Part shown: positions 9,363-18,601 of the stretch, piece after piece
Numbering within the stretch: position 1 is the first letter of the stretch
Layout of the letters: the number at the start of each line of letters is the position of its first letter
Source of the DNA: Lutibacter sp. A64
GTDB taxonomy: Bacteria; Bacteroidota; Bacteroidia; Flavobacteriales; Flavobacteriaceae
Direction of reading: 5' to 3'
Assembly: GCF_022429565.1 (NCBI RefSeq)
Contig: NZ_CP092487.1
Span: 522,001-586,000, forward strand
Length of the DNA stretch: 64,000 nucleotides
The notes under the pieces: model-generated
Told to the model about the DNA's origin: nothing
Databases searched by the model: none
The model's input: the letters and a program-made list of their open reading frames with translations, nothing else
Program-made: the position numbers and the translations under genes

Positions 9363-9851
9363 ATGTTCGTTAATTTTGAAGATTTAGATAAAAATGCTAG
9401 AGTTTGGATTTACCAAGCAAATAGAGCGTTTACTAATAATGAAGTTGAAATTATAAATGAAAAAACAGCCGATTTTGTTCTAGGCTGGCAACGACATGGA
9501 GAAGATTTAAAAGCTTCTTTTTGTATTAAATACAATCAATTTATTGTATTGGCTGTAGATGAAGAATTTAACAACGTTTCAGGTTGTTCTATTGATGCAT
9601 CTGTAAATTTAATTAAGAATTTTGAAAAGATTTTTTCAATAGACTTAACAAATAAGTTAAATGTTTCTTTTAGAGATGGAAATGCCATTAACATAGTTAG
9701 TATGGCAGATTTTCAAAAATATGCCAAAGAACAAAAAATTACTGCAAACACAATTGTTTTTAATAATTTGGTGACAACTAAAGAGGCTTTTGAAAATAAT
9801 TGGGAAGTAACTGCAGATAAAAGTTGGCATAAACGCTTTTTGTCAAGCTAA
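9363..9851 (+). CDS. Conserved Flavobacteriia protein of unknown function
   Basis: 162 residues, soluble, with no signal peptide or membrane segment. It starts MFVNFEDLDKNARVWIYQANR. Close relatives in flavobacterial genomes are commonly labelled ABC transporter ATPase, but I see no Walker A (GxxxxGK[ST]), no Walker B and no LSGGQ, so that label is not supported. The start is 2 nt after the exonuclease stop, implying translational coupling and perhaps a shared role in nucleic-acid metabolism (inference). Confidence 0.8.
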   Translation: MFVNFEDLDKNARVWIYQANRAFTNNEVEIINEKTADFVLGWQRHGEDLKASFCIKYNQFIVLAVDEEFNNVSGCSIDASVNLIKNFEKIFSIDLTNKLNVSFRDGNAINIVSMADFQKYAKEQKITANTIVFNNLVTTKEAFENNWEVTADKSWHKRFLSS

Positions 9852-9881
9852 TTTTATAAATATTTACATCTATTTTTAGGA

Positions 9882-12800
9882 ATGATAAAAAAAACAGTTT
9901 TAATAGCTTTATTTTTTTGTGGAACTTTTTTAAATGCTCAAAGTATAGATCCTTTGTTGGTTAAAGATACCTTGGCGCAACAAAAATGGGTAGATACCTT
10001 ATTAAATAATATGACGATTGATGAAAAAATTGGTCAATTATTTATGGTAGCTGCATATTCTAATAAAGATGAAAATCACGAAAAATTTATTTCTAATTTA
10101 ATTGAAAAATATCATATTGGTGCGCTTATCTTTTTTCAAGATGATCCATTAAAACAAGCGAGGTTAACAAATAAATACCAAGCGCAATCTAAAATTCCAT
10201 TGTTAATTGGTATTGATGGTGAATGGGGTTTAAATATGCGTTTGAAAGAAACCTATCGTTTTCCTTGGAATATGACATTAGGGGCAGTTCAAAACAATTC
10301 GTTAATAACAGCTTTTGGTGTTCAAGTTGGAAAACATTGTAACCGTTTAGGAATTCATATGAATTTTGCGCCTGTAGTAGATGTAAATACAAACCCAGAA
10401 AACCCAATAATTGGAAATAGATCTTTTGGTGAAAATCCAGTAAATGTGGCAAATAAAAGTACGGCATTTACATTGGGAATTCAAAGTCAAAAAGTGCTTG
10501 CAAGTGCAAAACATTTTCCGGGGCACGGAGACACAGCAACAGATTCACATCATACTTTACCAACGGTAGATTTTACAAAACAACGTTTAGATTCTGTTGA
10601 ATTATTTCCTTATAAACAAAATTTTGAAGCAGGTTTAGCAAGTGTTATGGTTGCACATTTAAGTGTGCCAGAATTAGAGCCAAATCAAAATTTACCTTCA
10701 TCGCTATCAAAAAATATAGTAACAGGTCTGTTAAAAGAACAAATGGGTTTTAAAGGCTTAATTATTACCGATGCGCTTAATATGAAAGGTTCGGCTAATT
10801 TTAATTCGCCACAAGAAATTAATTTGGCAGCCATACTTGCAGGTAATGATTTGTTAGACGTACCTTTAAATATTCCAGAAACAGTAATTAGGTTTAAAGA
10901 AGCGTTAGAATCTGGAGAATTAACCGAAGAACGTTTAGACGAGTCTGTTAGAAAAATATTAAAAACAAAATTTTGGGCCGGATTAAATAACTATAAACCA
11001 ATAGAAACTAAAAATTTAATAGAAGATTTAAATACTGTTGAAAATGAATTAATTCATAGAAAATTAGTAGAAAATTCAATTACATTATTAAAAAATGAAT
11101 CGCTGGTTTATCCTATTCAAAATTTAGATAAAAAAAGAATTGCTTATGTAAAACTAGGTGATGGAGATAATAAAGATTTTGTAGAAATGTTAAAAAACTA
11201 CACTAATGTAGATGTAGTTTCGGCGTCTAATCTATACGATTTAATCACAAAATTAAAAAAGTACAATTTAGTTATTGTAGGCTATCATAAATCCAATACT
11301 AACCCTTGGAAGAGTTTTAAATTTAAAGAAACTGAGTTGGTTTGGTTACAAGAAATTGCTCGTACCAATAAGGTTATTTTAGATGTTTTTGCAAGCCCTT
11401 ATAGTTTATTACAAATAAAAACTTTTGAAAATATTGACGGACTTTTACTGTCGTATCAAAACAGTAAATTGTCTCAAGAGATTTCTGCACAAATGATTTT
11501 TGGAGCTCTTGAAACTAAAGGAAAATTGCCTGTTGCTATAAATAAATCTTTTTCTGAAGGTCACGGGTTACATTCAAATTCATTAAAAAGATTGACTTAT
11601 TCTATACCAGAAGAGGTTGGGTTAAGTAGTAAAGTTTTAAAGAAAATAGATTCCTTAGCCGCAATTGTAATAAAAGATAAAATGGCGCCTGGTTTACAGG
11701 TTTTAGTAGCAAGAAAAGGTGCTGTAGTTTATAATAAAAGCTATGGTTATCATACAGATCAAAAGAAAACAAAAGTTAAAAATAGTGATATTTATGATGT
11801 AGCTTCAATGACAAAAATATTAGCTTCGTTACCATTGATTATGGAGTTAGAAGAGCAGAAGGTATTGCAGTTAGAAAGTACTTTGGGTTCTTTATTTCCT
11901 CAATATCAAGGAACCAACAAAGATACTTTAACTGTAAAAGAATTGTTATCGCATTATGCAAGGTTAAAAGCTTGGATTCCTTTTTATTTTAATACTTTAG
12001 ATAGTGTTACAAGCAAGCCTTCAAAAGAATATTATAGTGATACTTGGTCAGAAAATTTTCCTTTTGAAGTAGCTGATAAATTGTATTTAACTAAAAGTTA
12101 TAAAGATTCTATTTTTACTAAAATAGCCACAGCAGGACAACGTTCAAGGCCAGGATATAAGTATAGTGATTTAACATTTTATATCTTTAAAGATATTATT
12201 GAAAATTATTATGGTAAAGATTTAGATAAACTAACACAAGAACGTTTTTATAAAGCTATTGGAGCAAATAATACTGGGTATTTGGCGATTCATAAATTTC
12301 CAAAATCTAGAATTGTTCCTACAGAAAAAGATACGTATTATAGAAATCAATTAGTACAAGGTTATGTGCATGATATGGGAGCTGCAATGCAAGGAGGTAT
12401 TGGAGGTCACGCAGGTTTATTTGCTAATGCAAATGATGTTGCTAAGTTAATGCAGTTATTTTTGCAGAAAGGTTTTTATGGTGGTAAGCGTTATTTTAAG
12501 TCTGAAACTATGGATAAGTTTAACCATAGGTATTATGAGGATTTAAAAGTTAGAAGAGGTTTGGGGTTTGATAAGCCTCAACTTAATGAAAAAGTAAAAG
12601 CAACTTGTGGTTGCGTTTCAGAAGAGAGTTTTGGACATAGTGGATTTACGGGGACTTATACCTGGGCAGATCCAGAATCTGAAATTGTGTATGTGTTCTT
12701 ATCAAATAGGGTATATCCAACAATGGATAATAAAAGTTTGGTACGTTCTAATATTAGAACACAAATTCAACAAGTAATACAAGATGCAATTATGGAGTAA
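9882..12800 (+). CDS. Periplasmic fusion: glycoside hydrolase family 3 (NagZ-like) plus serine beta-lactamase-type hydrolase
   Basis: 972 residues with an N-terminal signal peptide ending near FLNAQS. Residues about 35-365 are a GH3 TIM barrel with the beta-N-acetylglucosaminidase loop KHFPGHGDT...DSHH (catalytic His dyad) and LIITDALNM (Asp nucleophile). Residues about 390-575 resemble the GH3 alpha/beta domain. From about 590 on is a class-C-beta-lactamase/PBP-type domain with SMTK (SxxK), YSD and HSG motifs. Likely cuts peptidoglycan fragments outside the cytoplasm; the hydrolase half may be an esterase or peptidase. This two-enzyme arrangement is known in Bacteroidota. Its last 11 bases overlap the convergent acyltransferase gene. 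Confidence 0.92.
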   Translation: MIKKTVLIALFFCGTFLNAQSIDPLLVKDTLAQQKWVDTLLNNMTIDEKIGQLFMVAAYSNKDENHEKFISNLIEKYHIGALIFFQDDPLKQARLTNKYQAQSKIPLLIGIDGEWGLNMRLKETYRFPWNMTLGAVQNNSLITAFGVQVGKHCNRLGIHMNFAPVVDVNTNPENPIIGNRSFGENPVNVANKSTAFTLGIQSQKVLASAKHFPGHGDTATDSHHTLPTVDFTKQRLDSVELFPYKQNFEAGLASVMVAHLSVPELEPNQNLPSSLSKNIVTGLLKEQMGFKGLIITDALNMKGSANFNSPQEINLAAILAGNDLLDVPLNIPETVIRFKEALESGELTEERLDESVRKILKTKFWAGLNNYKPIETKNLIEDLNTVENELIHRKLVENSITLLKNESLVYPIQNLDKKRIAYVKLGDGDNKDFVEMLKNYTNVDVVSASNLYDLITKLKKYNLVIVGYHKSNTNPWKSFKFKETELVWLQEIARTNKVILDVFASPYSLLQIKTFENIDGLLLSYQNSKLSQEISAQMIFGALETKGKLPVAINKSFSEGHGLHSNSLKRLTYSIPEEVGLSSKVLKKIDSLAAIVIKDKMAPGLQVLVARKGAVVYNKSYGYHTDQKKTKVKNSDIYDVASMTKILASLPLIMELEEQKVLQLESTLGSLFPQYQGTNKDTLTVKELLSHYARLKAWIPFYFNTLDSVTSKPSKEYYSDTWSENFPFEVADKLYLTKSYKDSIFTKIATAGQRSRPGYKYSDLTFYIFKDIIENYYGKDLDKLTQERFYKAIGANNTGYLAIHKFPKSRIVPTEKDTYYRNQLVQGYVHDMGAAMQGGIGGHAGLFANANDVAKLMQLFLQKGFYGGKRYFKSETMDKFNHRYYEDLKVRRGLGFDKPQLNEKVKATCGCVSEESFGHSGFTGTYTWADPESEIVYVFLSNRVYPTMDNKSLVRSNIRTQIQQVIQDAIME

Positions 12801-13842
12801 CTGTAGTTGTTTTAGTTGTTATTATTCCTGTAATTATACAAAATAATAAATATGCTAGTCCGTATTTATAATTAAAAATAACACTTATTATGCCTGCTTG
12901 TATGGTGTAAAATAGAGGGAAAACAGTCATAATTAAAGCAAATCTATAAGTGTTTGTAAATATAATATCTTTTATTTTTGGTTGTAAATATCTCCAAATT
13001 AATAAGGGGAAAAAACTGTTTATTTTTGTTAAAATATGAATAGGAGTGAACCAATTAATTTTTTCTTTTTTAACTTTTTTAGTTGGGATTATAGAGCTTA
13101 AGTTTTTAAGGGTATTGTTGGTTTCAATAGGATTTAAAAAATCAATATTTAAATCTGTTAATTTTTTAATAATTTCATCATGTTTTTTAACATCTTCTAT
13201 ATGAGTTGTAAGTTGTTTTAATTCAGAAGAAACCTTATTTATAATATGTTTAAATGTAATATCTGGATTTTCTACGTTAAAATACGGGTTGGCAAGTATT
13301 GGTTTTCCGTAATATATAGAAACACTTGAAGGAAAATTTAAATGAGAATCATAATTAATACCAACAGGAACAATTTTTATTTCTAAATCTGGATATTTTT
13401 GTAGTGTTCCTAAAATTATACGGGCAAACCCTTTTTTTAAGGGTAAAATACGTCTAAATAGGTGGTGTTCACCTTCGGCAAATATTTGTATCGCTTTTTT
13501 AGCTTTTAAATATTCAAAACATTGGTTAAAAACGGCTATATTTTTTTCCATATTTTCTTTTCCATCTCTTAATCTATAGACAGGGATGAGGTTTAAAGAT
13601 CTTAGAATTTTATCAACTATTTTAGTTTTAAATACACTTGCTCTAGTTAAAAAATGAATATTTCTGGAAGTTGTGGTTGGTATTAAAATGGCATCAATTA
13701 AGGCATTTTGATGATTTCCAATAAAAATAATGGCACCTTCTTTTGGAATGTTTTCTGTACCAAAAACTTTAATTTTTTTATGGGTGAAAAAAAGTCCAAC
13801 CTTAACAATAGATTTTACAATATTATACCAAAGATATTTCAA
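12790..13842 (-). CDS. PlsC-like phospholipid acyltransferase (TTG start)
   Basis: 350 residues. The acyltransferase domain spans about 35-220: IGNHQNALIDAIL (catalytic His with Asp at H-x5-D, not the classical H-x4-D), then FAEGEHH as the FPEG block and VPVGINYD. C-terminal hydrophobic segments suggest membrane anchoring. Likely transfers an acyl chain to a lysophospholipid or glycerol phosphate. The start codon is TTG at 13842, 4 nt after the symporter stop, and gives the family's usual N-terminus; no ATG is better placed. The 3' end overlaps the convergent GH3 fusion gene by 11 bases. Confidence 0.87.
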   Translation of the reverse strand: MKYLWYNIVKSIVKVGLFFTHKKIKVFGTENIPKEGAIIFIGNHQNALIDAILIPTTTSRNIHFLTRASVFKTKIVDKILRSLNLIPVYRLRDGKENMEKNIAVFNQCFEYLKAKKAIQIFAEGEHHLFRRILPLKKGFARIILGTLQKYPDLEIKIVPVGINYDSHLNFPSSVSIYYGKPILANPYFNVENPDITFKHIINKVSSELKQLTTHIEDVKKHDEIIKKLTDLNIDFLNPIETNNTLKNLSSIIPTKKVKKEKINWFTPIHILTKINSFFPLLIWRYLQPKIKDIIFTNTYRFALIMTVFPLFYTIQAGIISVIFNYKYGLAYLLFCIITGIITTKTTTVTP

Positions 13843-13846
13843 AATA

Positions 13847-14752
13847 TTACGCTTTAATTTTTTGTTTAGACCAATAACTAGCTAGAATTAGACCAGATAC
13901 AATATCCCAAATAGCCCAAAAAGCAACCAATAAAGCCATACCACCTAAACCGTGGAAAAAGCTAAATATTAATAATAAGCCTAGTCCAGAATTTTGTATT
14001 CCAGTTTCTATAGATAATGTTTTTTGATTTTTATATGAAAGACGCATAGCTTTTGCAAAATAAAAACCAGTTAATAGAGCAAGAATATTGTGTGCAATTA
14101 CAATTAATAAAACGTAATGTATATAGTTTATAAAAATGTCAAAATTATCATAAAAAGCAATAACAATAAAACTTAAAAATATTAGTAATGAAACAGGTTT
14201 TAATATTTTTGAAAGTTTAGTGGCCCAAGCAGGTTTGCGGCTTCTAACCCACATGCCTAATATTAATGGTACTCCTAAAATTAATGTAACAAGTTTTACC
14301 AACTCTAAAGGATCTAATTCTACTGTTTGAAGAATTGAAGCTGTTGGCGCATATAAATTTCCCCAAAAATGTAGGTTAAAAGGAGTCATAACCATAGAGA
14401 TTAAGGTTGCAAATGCAGTTAAACTTACAGACAGAGCAGCGTTTCCTTTTGCCATTTGGGTTAAAAAGTTGGATATATTACCTCCTGGACAGGCAGCAAC
14501 CATCATTAAACCTAAAGCAATACTTGGCATGGGGTTTAATAATTTTATAAAAATAAAAGTTACTAAAGGAAGTATAAAAAATTGAGAAATAATTCCTGTA
14601 ATTAAAATTTTTGGTTTGCTAAATAAACGCTTAAAATCTTCTAAAGTTATACCAAGTGCTACGCCAAACATTATAATGGCAAGTGTAATATTTAAAACCC
14701 AAAGACCTTCGGTGTCAAAATTTATTTCTAATGAATCTAAATTTTCTGTCAT
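13847..14752 (-). CDS. Bile acid:sodium symporter (BASS) family transporter
   Basis: 301 residues from the ATG at 14752 (MTENLDSLEIN). An earlier in-frame start at 14788 would run into the preceding gene and is less likely. About nine or ten hydrophobic segments are visible. MVAACPGGNISNFLTQ and GIQNSGLGL are the BASS signature blocks containing the sodium-site residues. The family imports organic anions with sodium in the inner membrane; the substrate is unknown. The start lies 1 nt from the DUF4159 stop, and the next gene follows 4 nt after its stop, so all three are probably one operon. Confidence 0.88.
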   Translation of the reverse strand: MTENLDSLEINFDTEGLWVLNITLAIIMFGVALGITLEDFKRLFSKPKILITGIISQFFILPLVTFIFIKLLNPMPSIALGLMMVAACPGGNISNFLTQMAKGNAALSVSLTAFATLISMVMTPFNLHFWGNLYAPTASILQTVELDPLELVKLVTLILGVPLILGMWVRSRKPAWATKLSKILKPVSLLIFLSFIVIAFYDNFDIFINYIHYVLLIVIAHNILALLTGFYFAKAMRLSYKNQKTLSIETGIQNSGLGLLLIFSFFHGLGGMALLVAFWAIWDIVSGLILASYWSKQKIKA

Positions 14753-14753
14753 A

Positions 14754-15446
14754 TTAATTTTTAAAAGCGTATTCAATAATATTAGCACCCATTTGTAAAG
14801 CTTGTTCTCTTATTTCAAAAGGATCGTTGTGTACTTCTTCATCTTCCCAACCATCGCTTAAATCTGCTTCATAATCATAAAAACAAATCAATCTTCCTTC
14901 ATAAAACAACCCAAAACCTTGTGGAGTTTTATTGTCGTGTTCATGAATTTTTGGCACACCTTCCTTAAAATCAAATGTTTGATGATAAATAGGGTGGTTG
15001 TATGGAATTTCTTGAAAATCTAAAGTAGGAAAAATTTTTTTAATTTCTCTTCTAATAAATTTATCAAGCCCATAATTATCTGAAATGTGTAAAAACCCTC
15101 CAGATATTAAATAGGTTTTTAGGTTGTCAATTGCTGCTTCAGAAAACAGTACATTTCCGTGTCCGGTCATAAAAATAATTGGATAATTAAATATGTCTAT
15201 ACTTGCTGCTTCAACAGTTTCTGGGTTGGTTTTTATGTTTGTATTTATTGCATCGTTACAGAATTCTATTAAGTTTGGTAATGCGGTAGGGTTGGCATAC
15301 CAATCTCCGCCACCATTGTATTTTAAAGTAGCCACTTGTTGTGCGTTTAGATTGGTAAAGTATAAAAAGCAAAGTACGATAGTAAAAATAAATATTTTTA
15401 ACTTTTTGATTTTTGATAATATTTTAGAAGCTTGATTGTTTTTCAT
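14754..15446 (-). CDS. DUF4159 domain protein, exported
   Basis: 230 residues. A hydrophobic segment (KIFIFTIVLCFLYF) followed by NLNAQQ indicates a signal peptide. The mature part reads VATLKYNGGGDWYANPTALPNL and later IIFMTGHGNVLFS and GGFLHISDNYG, the DUF4159 pattern that resembles a class I glutamine-amidotransferase-like fold. Function unknown. In many Bacteroidota such proteins sit near membrane MoxR/BatA-type genes, but here the neighbours are a transporter and an acyltransferase. Confidence 0.86.
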   Translation of the reverse strand: MKNNQASKILSKIKKLKIFIFTIVLCFLYFTNLNAQQVATLKYNGGGDWYANPTALPNLIEFCNDAINTNIKTNPETVEAASIDIFNYPIIFMTGHGNVLFSEAAIDNLKTYLISGGFLHISDNYGLDKFIRREIKKIFPTLDFQEIPYNHPIYHQTFDFKEGVPKIHEHDNKTPQGFGLFYEGRLICFYDYEADLSDGWEDEEVHNDPFEIREQALQMGANIIEYAFKN

Positions 15447-15488
15447 ACTACTTTAAATATGTAAAGTTTCTTTAGTTTTGCTTTTATA

Positions 15489-15695
15489 CTAATTGATTTT
15501 ATTTTTTCTGTTGTATATAATTAATCTTATAAAAAATAAAGACATCGTTCCAAAACCAATAACACCAAATGTTTTATCTAGTTGATTGTTAACTATTGGA
15601 AAACCAAAAATTCTAATAATTAAACAAATTATTCCAATCCAATAAATAATCTTCAAAAAAAGTGGTTCATTTTTTGGATAAGAATTTATACTCAT
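15489..15695 (-). CDS. Small membrane protein, unknown
   Basis: 68 residues with two hydrophobic helices (about 13-32 and 42-59) separated by a polar turn, ending in lysines. No recognised family. It lies between rsmE (26 nt upstream) and the DUF4159 gene on the same strand, and its composition matches its neighbours, so it is probably a real gene. Confidence 0.6.
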   Translation of the reverse strand: MSINSYPKNEPLFLKIIYWIGIICLIIRIFGFPIVNNQLDKTFGVIGFGTMSLFFIRLIIYNRKNKIN

Positions 15696-15721
15696 TTTTA
15701 AGTTTTTTAATTTGAAGTCAC

Positions 15722-16432
15722 TTACAATTCATTAACAAAAGCAACACTATGCGTAGCAACTACACCAGCTGTTTCTGTGCGTAATCGACTTTTTCCCAAA
15801 GATACTGGAATAAAAGAATGCTCCAAACTTTTAGTAATTTCTTTGGTAGAAAAATCACCTTCAGGGCCAATAAGTATTGTGGTGTTTAAGGTTGTTTTTA
15901 AAGCCGATTTTAATGTTTTTTTTGAAGTTTCTTCACAATGGGCAATAAATAATTGTCCATTAAACTTAGATTGTATAAATTCATTAAAAGATATAGGAGA
16001 ATTTAGTTTTGGAAAATGAAATTTTAGCGATTGTTTAGCTGCAGCGTGTACAATTTTCTCCATTCTATCTATTTTCAATACTTTTCTTTCAGAATGATCA
16101 CAGATAATTGGTGTAATTTCATCAATACCAATTTCGGTTGCTTTTTCTAAAAACCACTCAAAACGATCATTTAATTTAGTTGGAGCTATGGCAATATGTA
16201 AATAATAATTCCAAGGTTTTTTGTGTGTTTTACTTTCTAAAATTTTTACCAGACATCTTTTATCGTTTGCAATTTCTATTTCAGAAGTAAAAAGTTCTCC
16301 TAATCCGTTAGTGATAAAAATTTTGTCTCCTTCTTTTTTGCGTAATACACGCACTATATGACGACTTTCAGTTTTGTCGAAAGTAAATTGTTGGTTTATG
16401 GTGTTTATTTCAGAATTGTAAAATAACTGCAT
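15722..16432 (-). CDS. rsmE: 16S rRNA (uracil1498-N3)-methyltransferase RsmE
   Basis: 236 residues, normal length. The SPOUT-knot signature is present: LIGPEGDFS and LGKSRLRTETA near the C-terminus, with IAPTKLNDRFEWFLEKATE in the middle. The N-terminal PUA-like part begins MQLFYNSEI and contains HIVRVLRKKEGD. It methylates U1498 of 16S rRNA using SAM. Its ATG overlaps the stop of the preceding GNAT-like gene (TAATG), indicating translational coupling. Confidence 0.95.
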   Translation of the reverse strand: MQLFYNSEINTINQQFTFDKTESRHIVRVLRKKEGDKIFITNGLGELFTSEIEIANDKRCLVKILESKTHKKPWNYYLHIAIAPTKLNDRFEWFLEKATEIGIDEITPIICDHSERKVLKIDRMEKIVHAAAKQSLKFHFPKLNSPISFNEFIQSKFNGQLFIAHCEETSKKTLKSALKTTLNTTILIGPEGDFSTKEITKSLEHSFIPVSLGKSRLRTETAGVVATHSVAFVNEL

Positions 16433-17550
16433 TATAAATCTTTTTTATACGTACATCTTCTTTTGTAAATAACGGGATCAAAATTTTTCCATACAGCTGC
16501 AATTGCTTTATTACTTGCTAGTTCTGGAGTTCTAATGCAGGTTTCAATTCCTATTTTTTCAAAAGATTTTTGATATTCATTAAAAATTAAAGCGTGAATC
16601 CCCTTACTTTGATATCTTGGATGCACACCAATTAAATAGAATATTGCGTCTTTACTATTATTTTTAGCTTTTAATAAGTGAAAAACACCAAAAGGAAAAA
16701 GTTTTCCTTTAGCTTTTTGTAAAGCCGAAGAAAATGAAGGCATTGTAATAGCAAAAGCAACCATTTCATCTTTTTCGTTCATTACAAATTTTATATATTC
16801 AGGATTGATAAATGTGATGTATTTTTTCTTAAAATAATCAATTTCTATTTCAGAAATAGGAACAAAAGAAGGTAATGCGGCATAACTCTTATTAAACAAA
16901 TCGAACATTTTATCTACATAAGGCATAATATCCTTTGTTCTTGTAAAATTTAACGGAGTTAAGTTATAGCGTTTTTCTAAAATTGTACTAATTCTTTGTA
17001 ATGGTGCTGGTTTTACATTTTTAAAGGGGAATTTATTTTCTAAATATTCTTTTCCAACTTCAAATCCTAATTTTTCGAAATGTGTTTTATAATACGGATA
17101 ATTGTACCAAGTAACCATAGTGCCAATATGGTCGAAACCATAGGTTAACACGCCAACTTTATCTAAATTAGAAAAACCTACAGGGCCTTCCATAAATTCT
17201 AAATTATGTTGAAGTCCTATTTCTCTAACCTTTTCAAGTAGCATTTTAGAAACTTCAATATCATCTATAAAATCGAACCAACCGAAACGCATTTTTTTTA
17301 CTTTTTGTTCATTTATTTCGGTGTAATTAATAATTGCGGCAATTCTGCCTACAATTTCGTCGTTTTTAATAGCTACAAAAAAACGGGCTTCTGCATGTTC
17401 AAATACAGGGTTAATTGTTTTGTCAAAAGATTCGAGTTCTTCTTTAATAATAGGAGGAACCCAATATTCATTATTTTTATAGAGTTTAAAAGGAAACTTT
17501 ATGTAAGTTTTTAGCTCCTTTTTAGAGGTCATTTCTTTAATTGTAATCAT
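16432..17550 (-). CDS. GNAT-superfamily-like protein conserved in Bacteroidota
   Basis: 372 residues from the ATG at 17550 (MITIKEMTSKKELKTYIKF). An in-frame TTG 15 bases upstream abuts the previous gene's stop and is not needed. Sequence blocks such as FFVAIKNDEIVGRIAAI and GVHPRYQSKGIHALIFNEY resemble acetyl-CoA-binding strands of N-acetyltransferases. Homologues are sometimes named GTP cyclohydrolase, for which I see no support. Substrate unknown. Coupled to rsmE downstream. Confidence 0.72.
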   Translation of the reverse strand: MITIKEMTSKKELKTYIKFPFKLYKNNEYWVPPIIKEELESFDKTINPVFEHAEARFFVAIKNDEIVGRIAAIINYTEINEQKVKKMRFGWFDFIDDIEVSKMLLEKVREIGLQHNLEFMEGPVGFSNLDKVGVLTYGFDHIGTMVTWYNYPYYKTHFEKLGFEVGKEYLENKFPFKNVKPAPLQRISTILEKRYNLTPLNFTRTKDIMPYVDKMFDLFNKSYAALPSFVPISEIEIDYFKKKYITFINPEYIKFVMNEKDEMVAFAITMPSFSSALQKAKGKLFPFGVFHLLKAKNNSKDAIFYLIGVHPRYQSKGIHALIFNEYQKSFEKIGIETCIRTPELASNKAIAAVWKNFDPVIYKRRCTYKKDL

Positions 17551-17565
17551 AGGTGTAAGTTGCAA

Positions 17566-18498
17566 TTAGTTTCTTTTTTTACCAAACAATTTACTAAAAA
17601 ATCCTGTTCTTTTTTTCTTTTTTCCAATAGTTTTTTTAGAAGTCTTTTTTAGAGTTAAAGTATCGTAATGTCTGTCTAACCTCCAAGAAACACCAGTTGA
17701 AAAATAATAGTAATCATAGTTATCGAAAAAGTTGGTTCTAGCAGAAGCATCTACCTGTAAATTTTCATTAATTAAATAAGCTAAACCAGTGCCAAATTGG
17801 TATTTTGGAGAAAAATTTTCTTGATATTGACCTTGATTTTCAATGAAAAACGACCAATCTTGGTCTATTGCATAGGTCATAGTTACAATATATTTGTAAA
17901 AAGAGTCATCTGTTGAAAATTTATCGTTAATTAAATTGGTTAAAATAACCAATCTATCAGTAATGTCATTTTGAAGTAATACTGCAAGCTTATAGCTAAG
18001 GTTATCGTCTTTATAATCTTTACTAACAAATTTAGTGTGTACACCTGCATAAATACCAATTGAAGGAATTAAACGTTTCCAGTCAAAAGCATATCTTTTT
18101 TTAAAACTTCTAACTTCTTTAGATCTATCGGCATATTCTTGTTGTCTAATTAAATATTTTGCCCCAACAGTTAAATCGCTAATTCCTTTTATATGTCCGT
18201 TTGGATGATGCGATAAATCATCAATTTGATAGGCTAAATTTAAATCAAACTCTAATTTTTCAGAAAATTTTCCATATCTAAATAATAACTCACCGCCATA
18301 GGTGTCTGAAGGTACCGTATAAAGTGGGTTATCACTATTTCTATAAAATAAACCAGTTTCAAATTGATAAACATTTGTACCAATACTGTATGGACTTTCC
18401 GATAAACCTGGTCGTTTAGAGTTTATTATTTCTGTATATTGTGCTTTAGCAATTTGAATGCTAAAAAAAGCCAAAAAAAGTAGCAATACTCTATTCAT
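17566..18498 (-). CDS. Outer-membrane beta-barrel protein, Phenol_MetA_deg-like
   Basis: 310 residues with a signal peptide (MNRVLLLFLAFFSIQIAKAQ). The mature start TEIINSKRPGLSESPYSIG is typical of the family named after a MetA-type phenol-degradation gene, and these proteins are often just called transporter. Alternating polar/aromatic strands ending in aromatic residues (SFFIENQGQYQ, YYYFSTGVSW) fit a beta-barrel. The C-terminal tail after about 280 is very basic and lysine-rich. No proof of a phenol role. A perfect -7 element is at 18521-18528. Confidence 0.75.
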   Translation of the reverse strand: MNRVLLLFLAFFSIQIAKAQYTEIINSKRPGLSESPYSIGTNVYQFETGLFYRNSDNPLYTVPSDTYGGELLFRYGKFSEKLEFDLNLAYQIDDLSHHPNGHIKGISDLTVGAKYLIRQQEYADRSKEVRSFKKRYAFDWKRLIPSIGIYAGVHTKFVSKDYKDDNLSYKLAVLLQNDITDRLVILTNLINDKFSTDDSFYKYIVTMTYAIDQDWSFFIENQGQYQENFSPKYQFGTGLAYLINENLQVDASARTNFFDNYDYYYFSTGVSWRLDRHYDTLTLKKTSKKTIGKKKKRTGFFSKLFGKKRN

Positions 18499-18520
18499 AA
18501 GTTTTTGTTAATTGTGGTGT

Positions 18521-18528
18521 CAAATATA
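18521..18528 (-). promoter_or_regulatory. -7 element of the outer-membrane barrel gene
   Basis: Minus strand TATATTTG, a perfect match to TAnnTTTG, ending 22 nt before the ATG at 18498. Confidence 0.55.
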
Positions 18529-18569
18529 AGATTTTATATATTTAAACGTTTTAGTTACTTGCAAATTGT

Positions 18570-18577
18570 TATTTTTG
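18570..18577 (+). promoter_or_regulatory. -7 element of the DUF4834 gene
   Basis: TATTTTTG, a perfect TAnnTTTG match, ending 24 nt before the ATG at 18602. It and the opposing element at 18521-18528 form a compact divergent promoter pair. Confidence 0.5.
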
Positions 18578-18601
18578 AAAATTATATAAAAAATGAATTA
18601 A

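Noticed and set aside
16432..17550. GTP cyclohydrolase label for the GNAT-like protein
   Set aside because: No cyclohydrolase motifs (zinc or GTP-binding residues) are visible; sequence blocks fit an acyltransferase fold.
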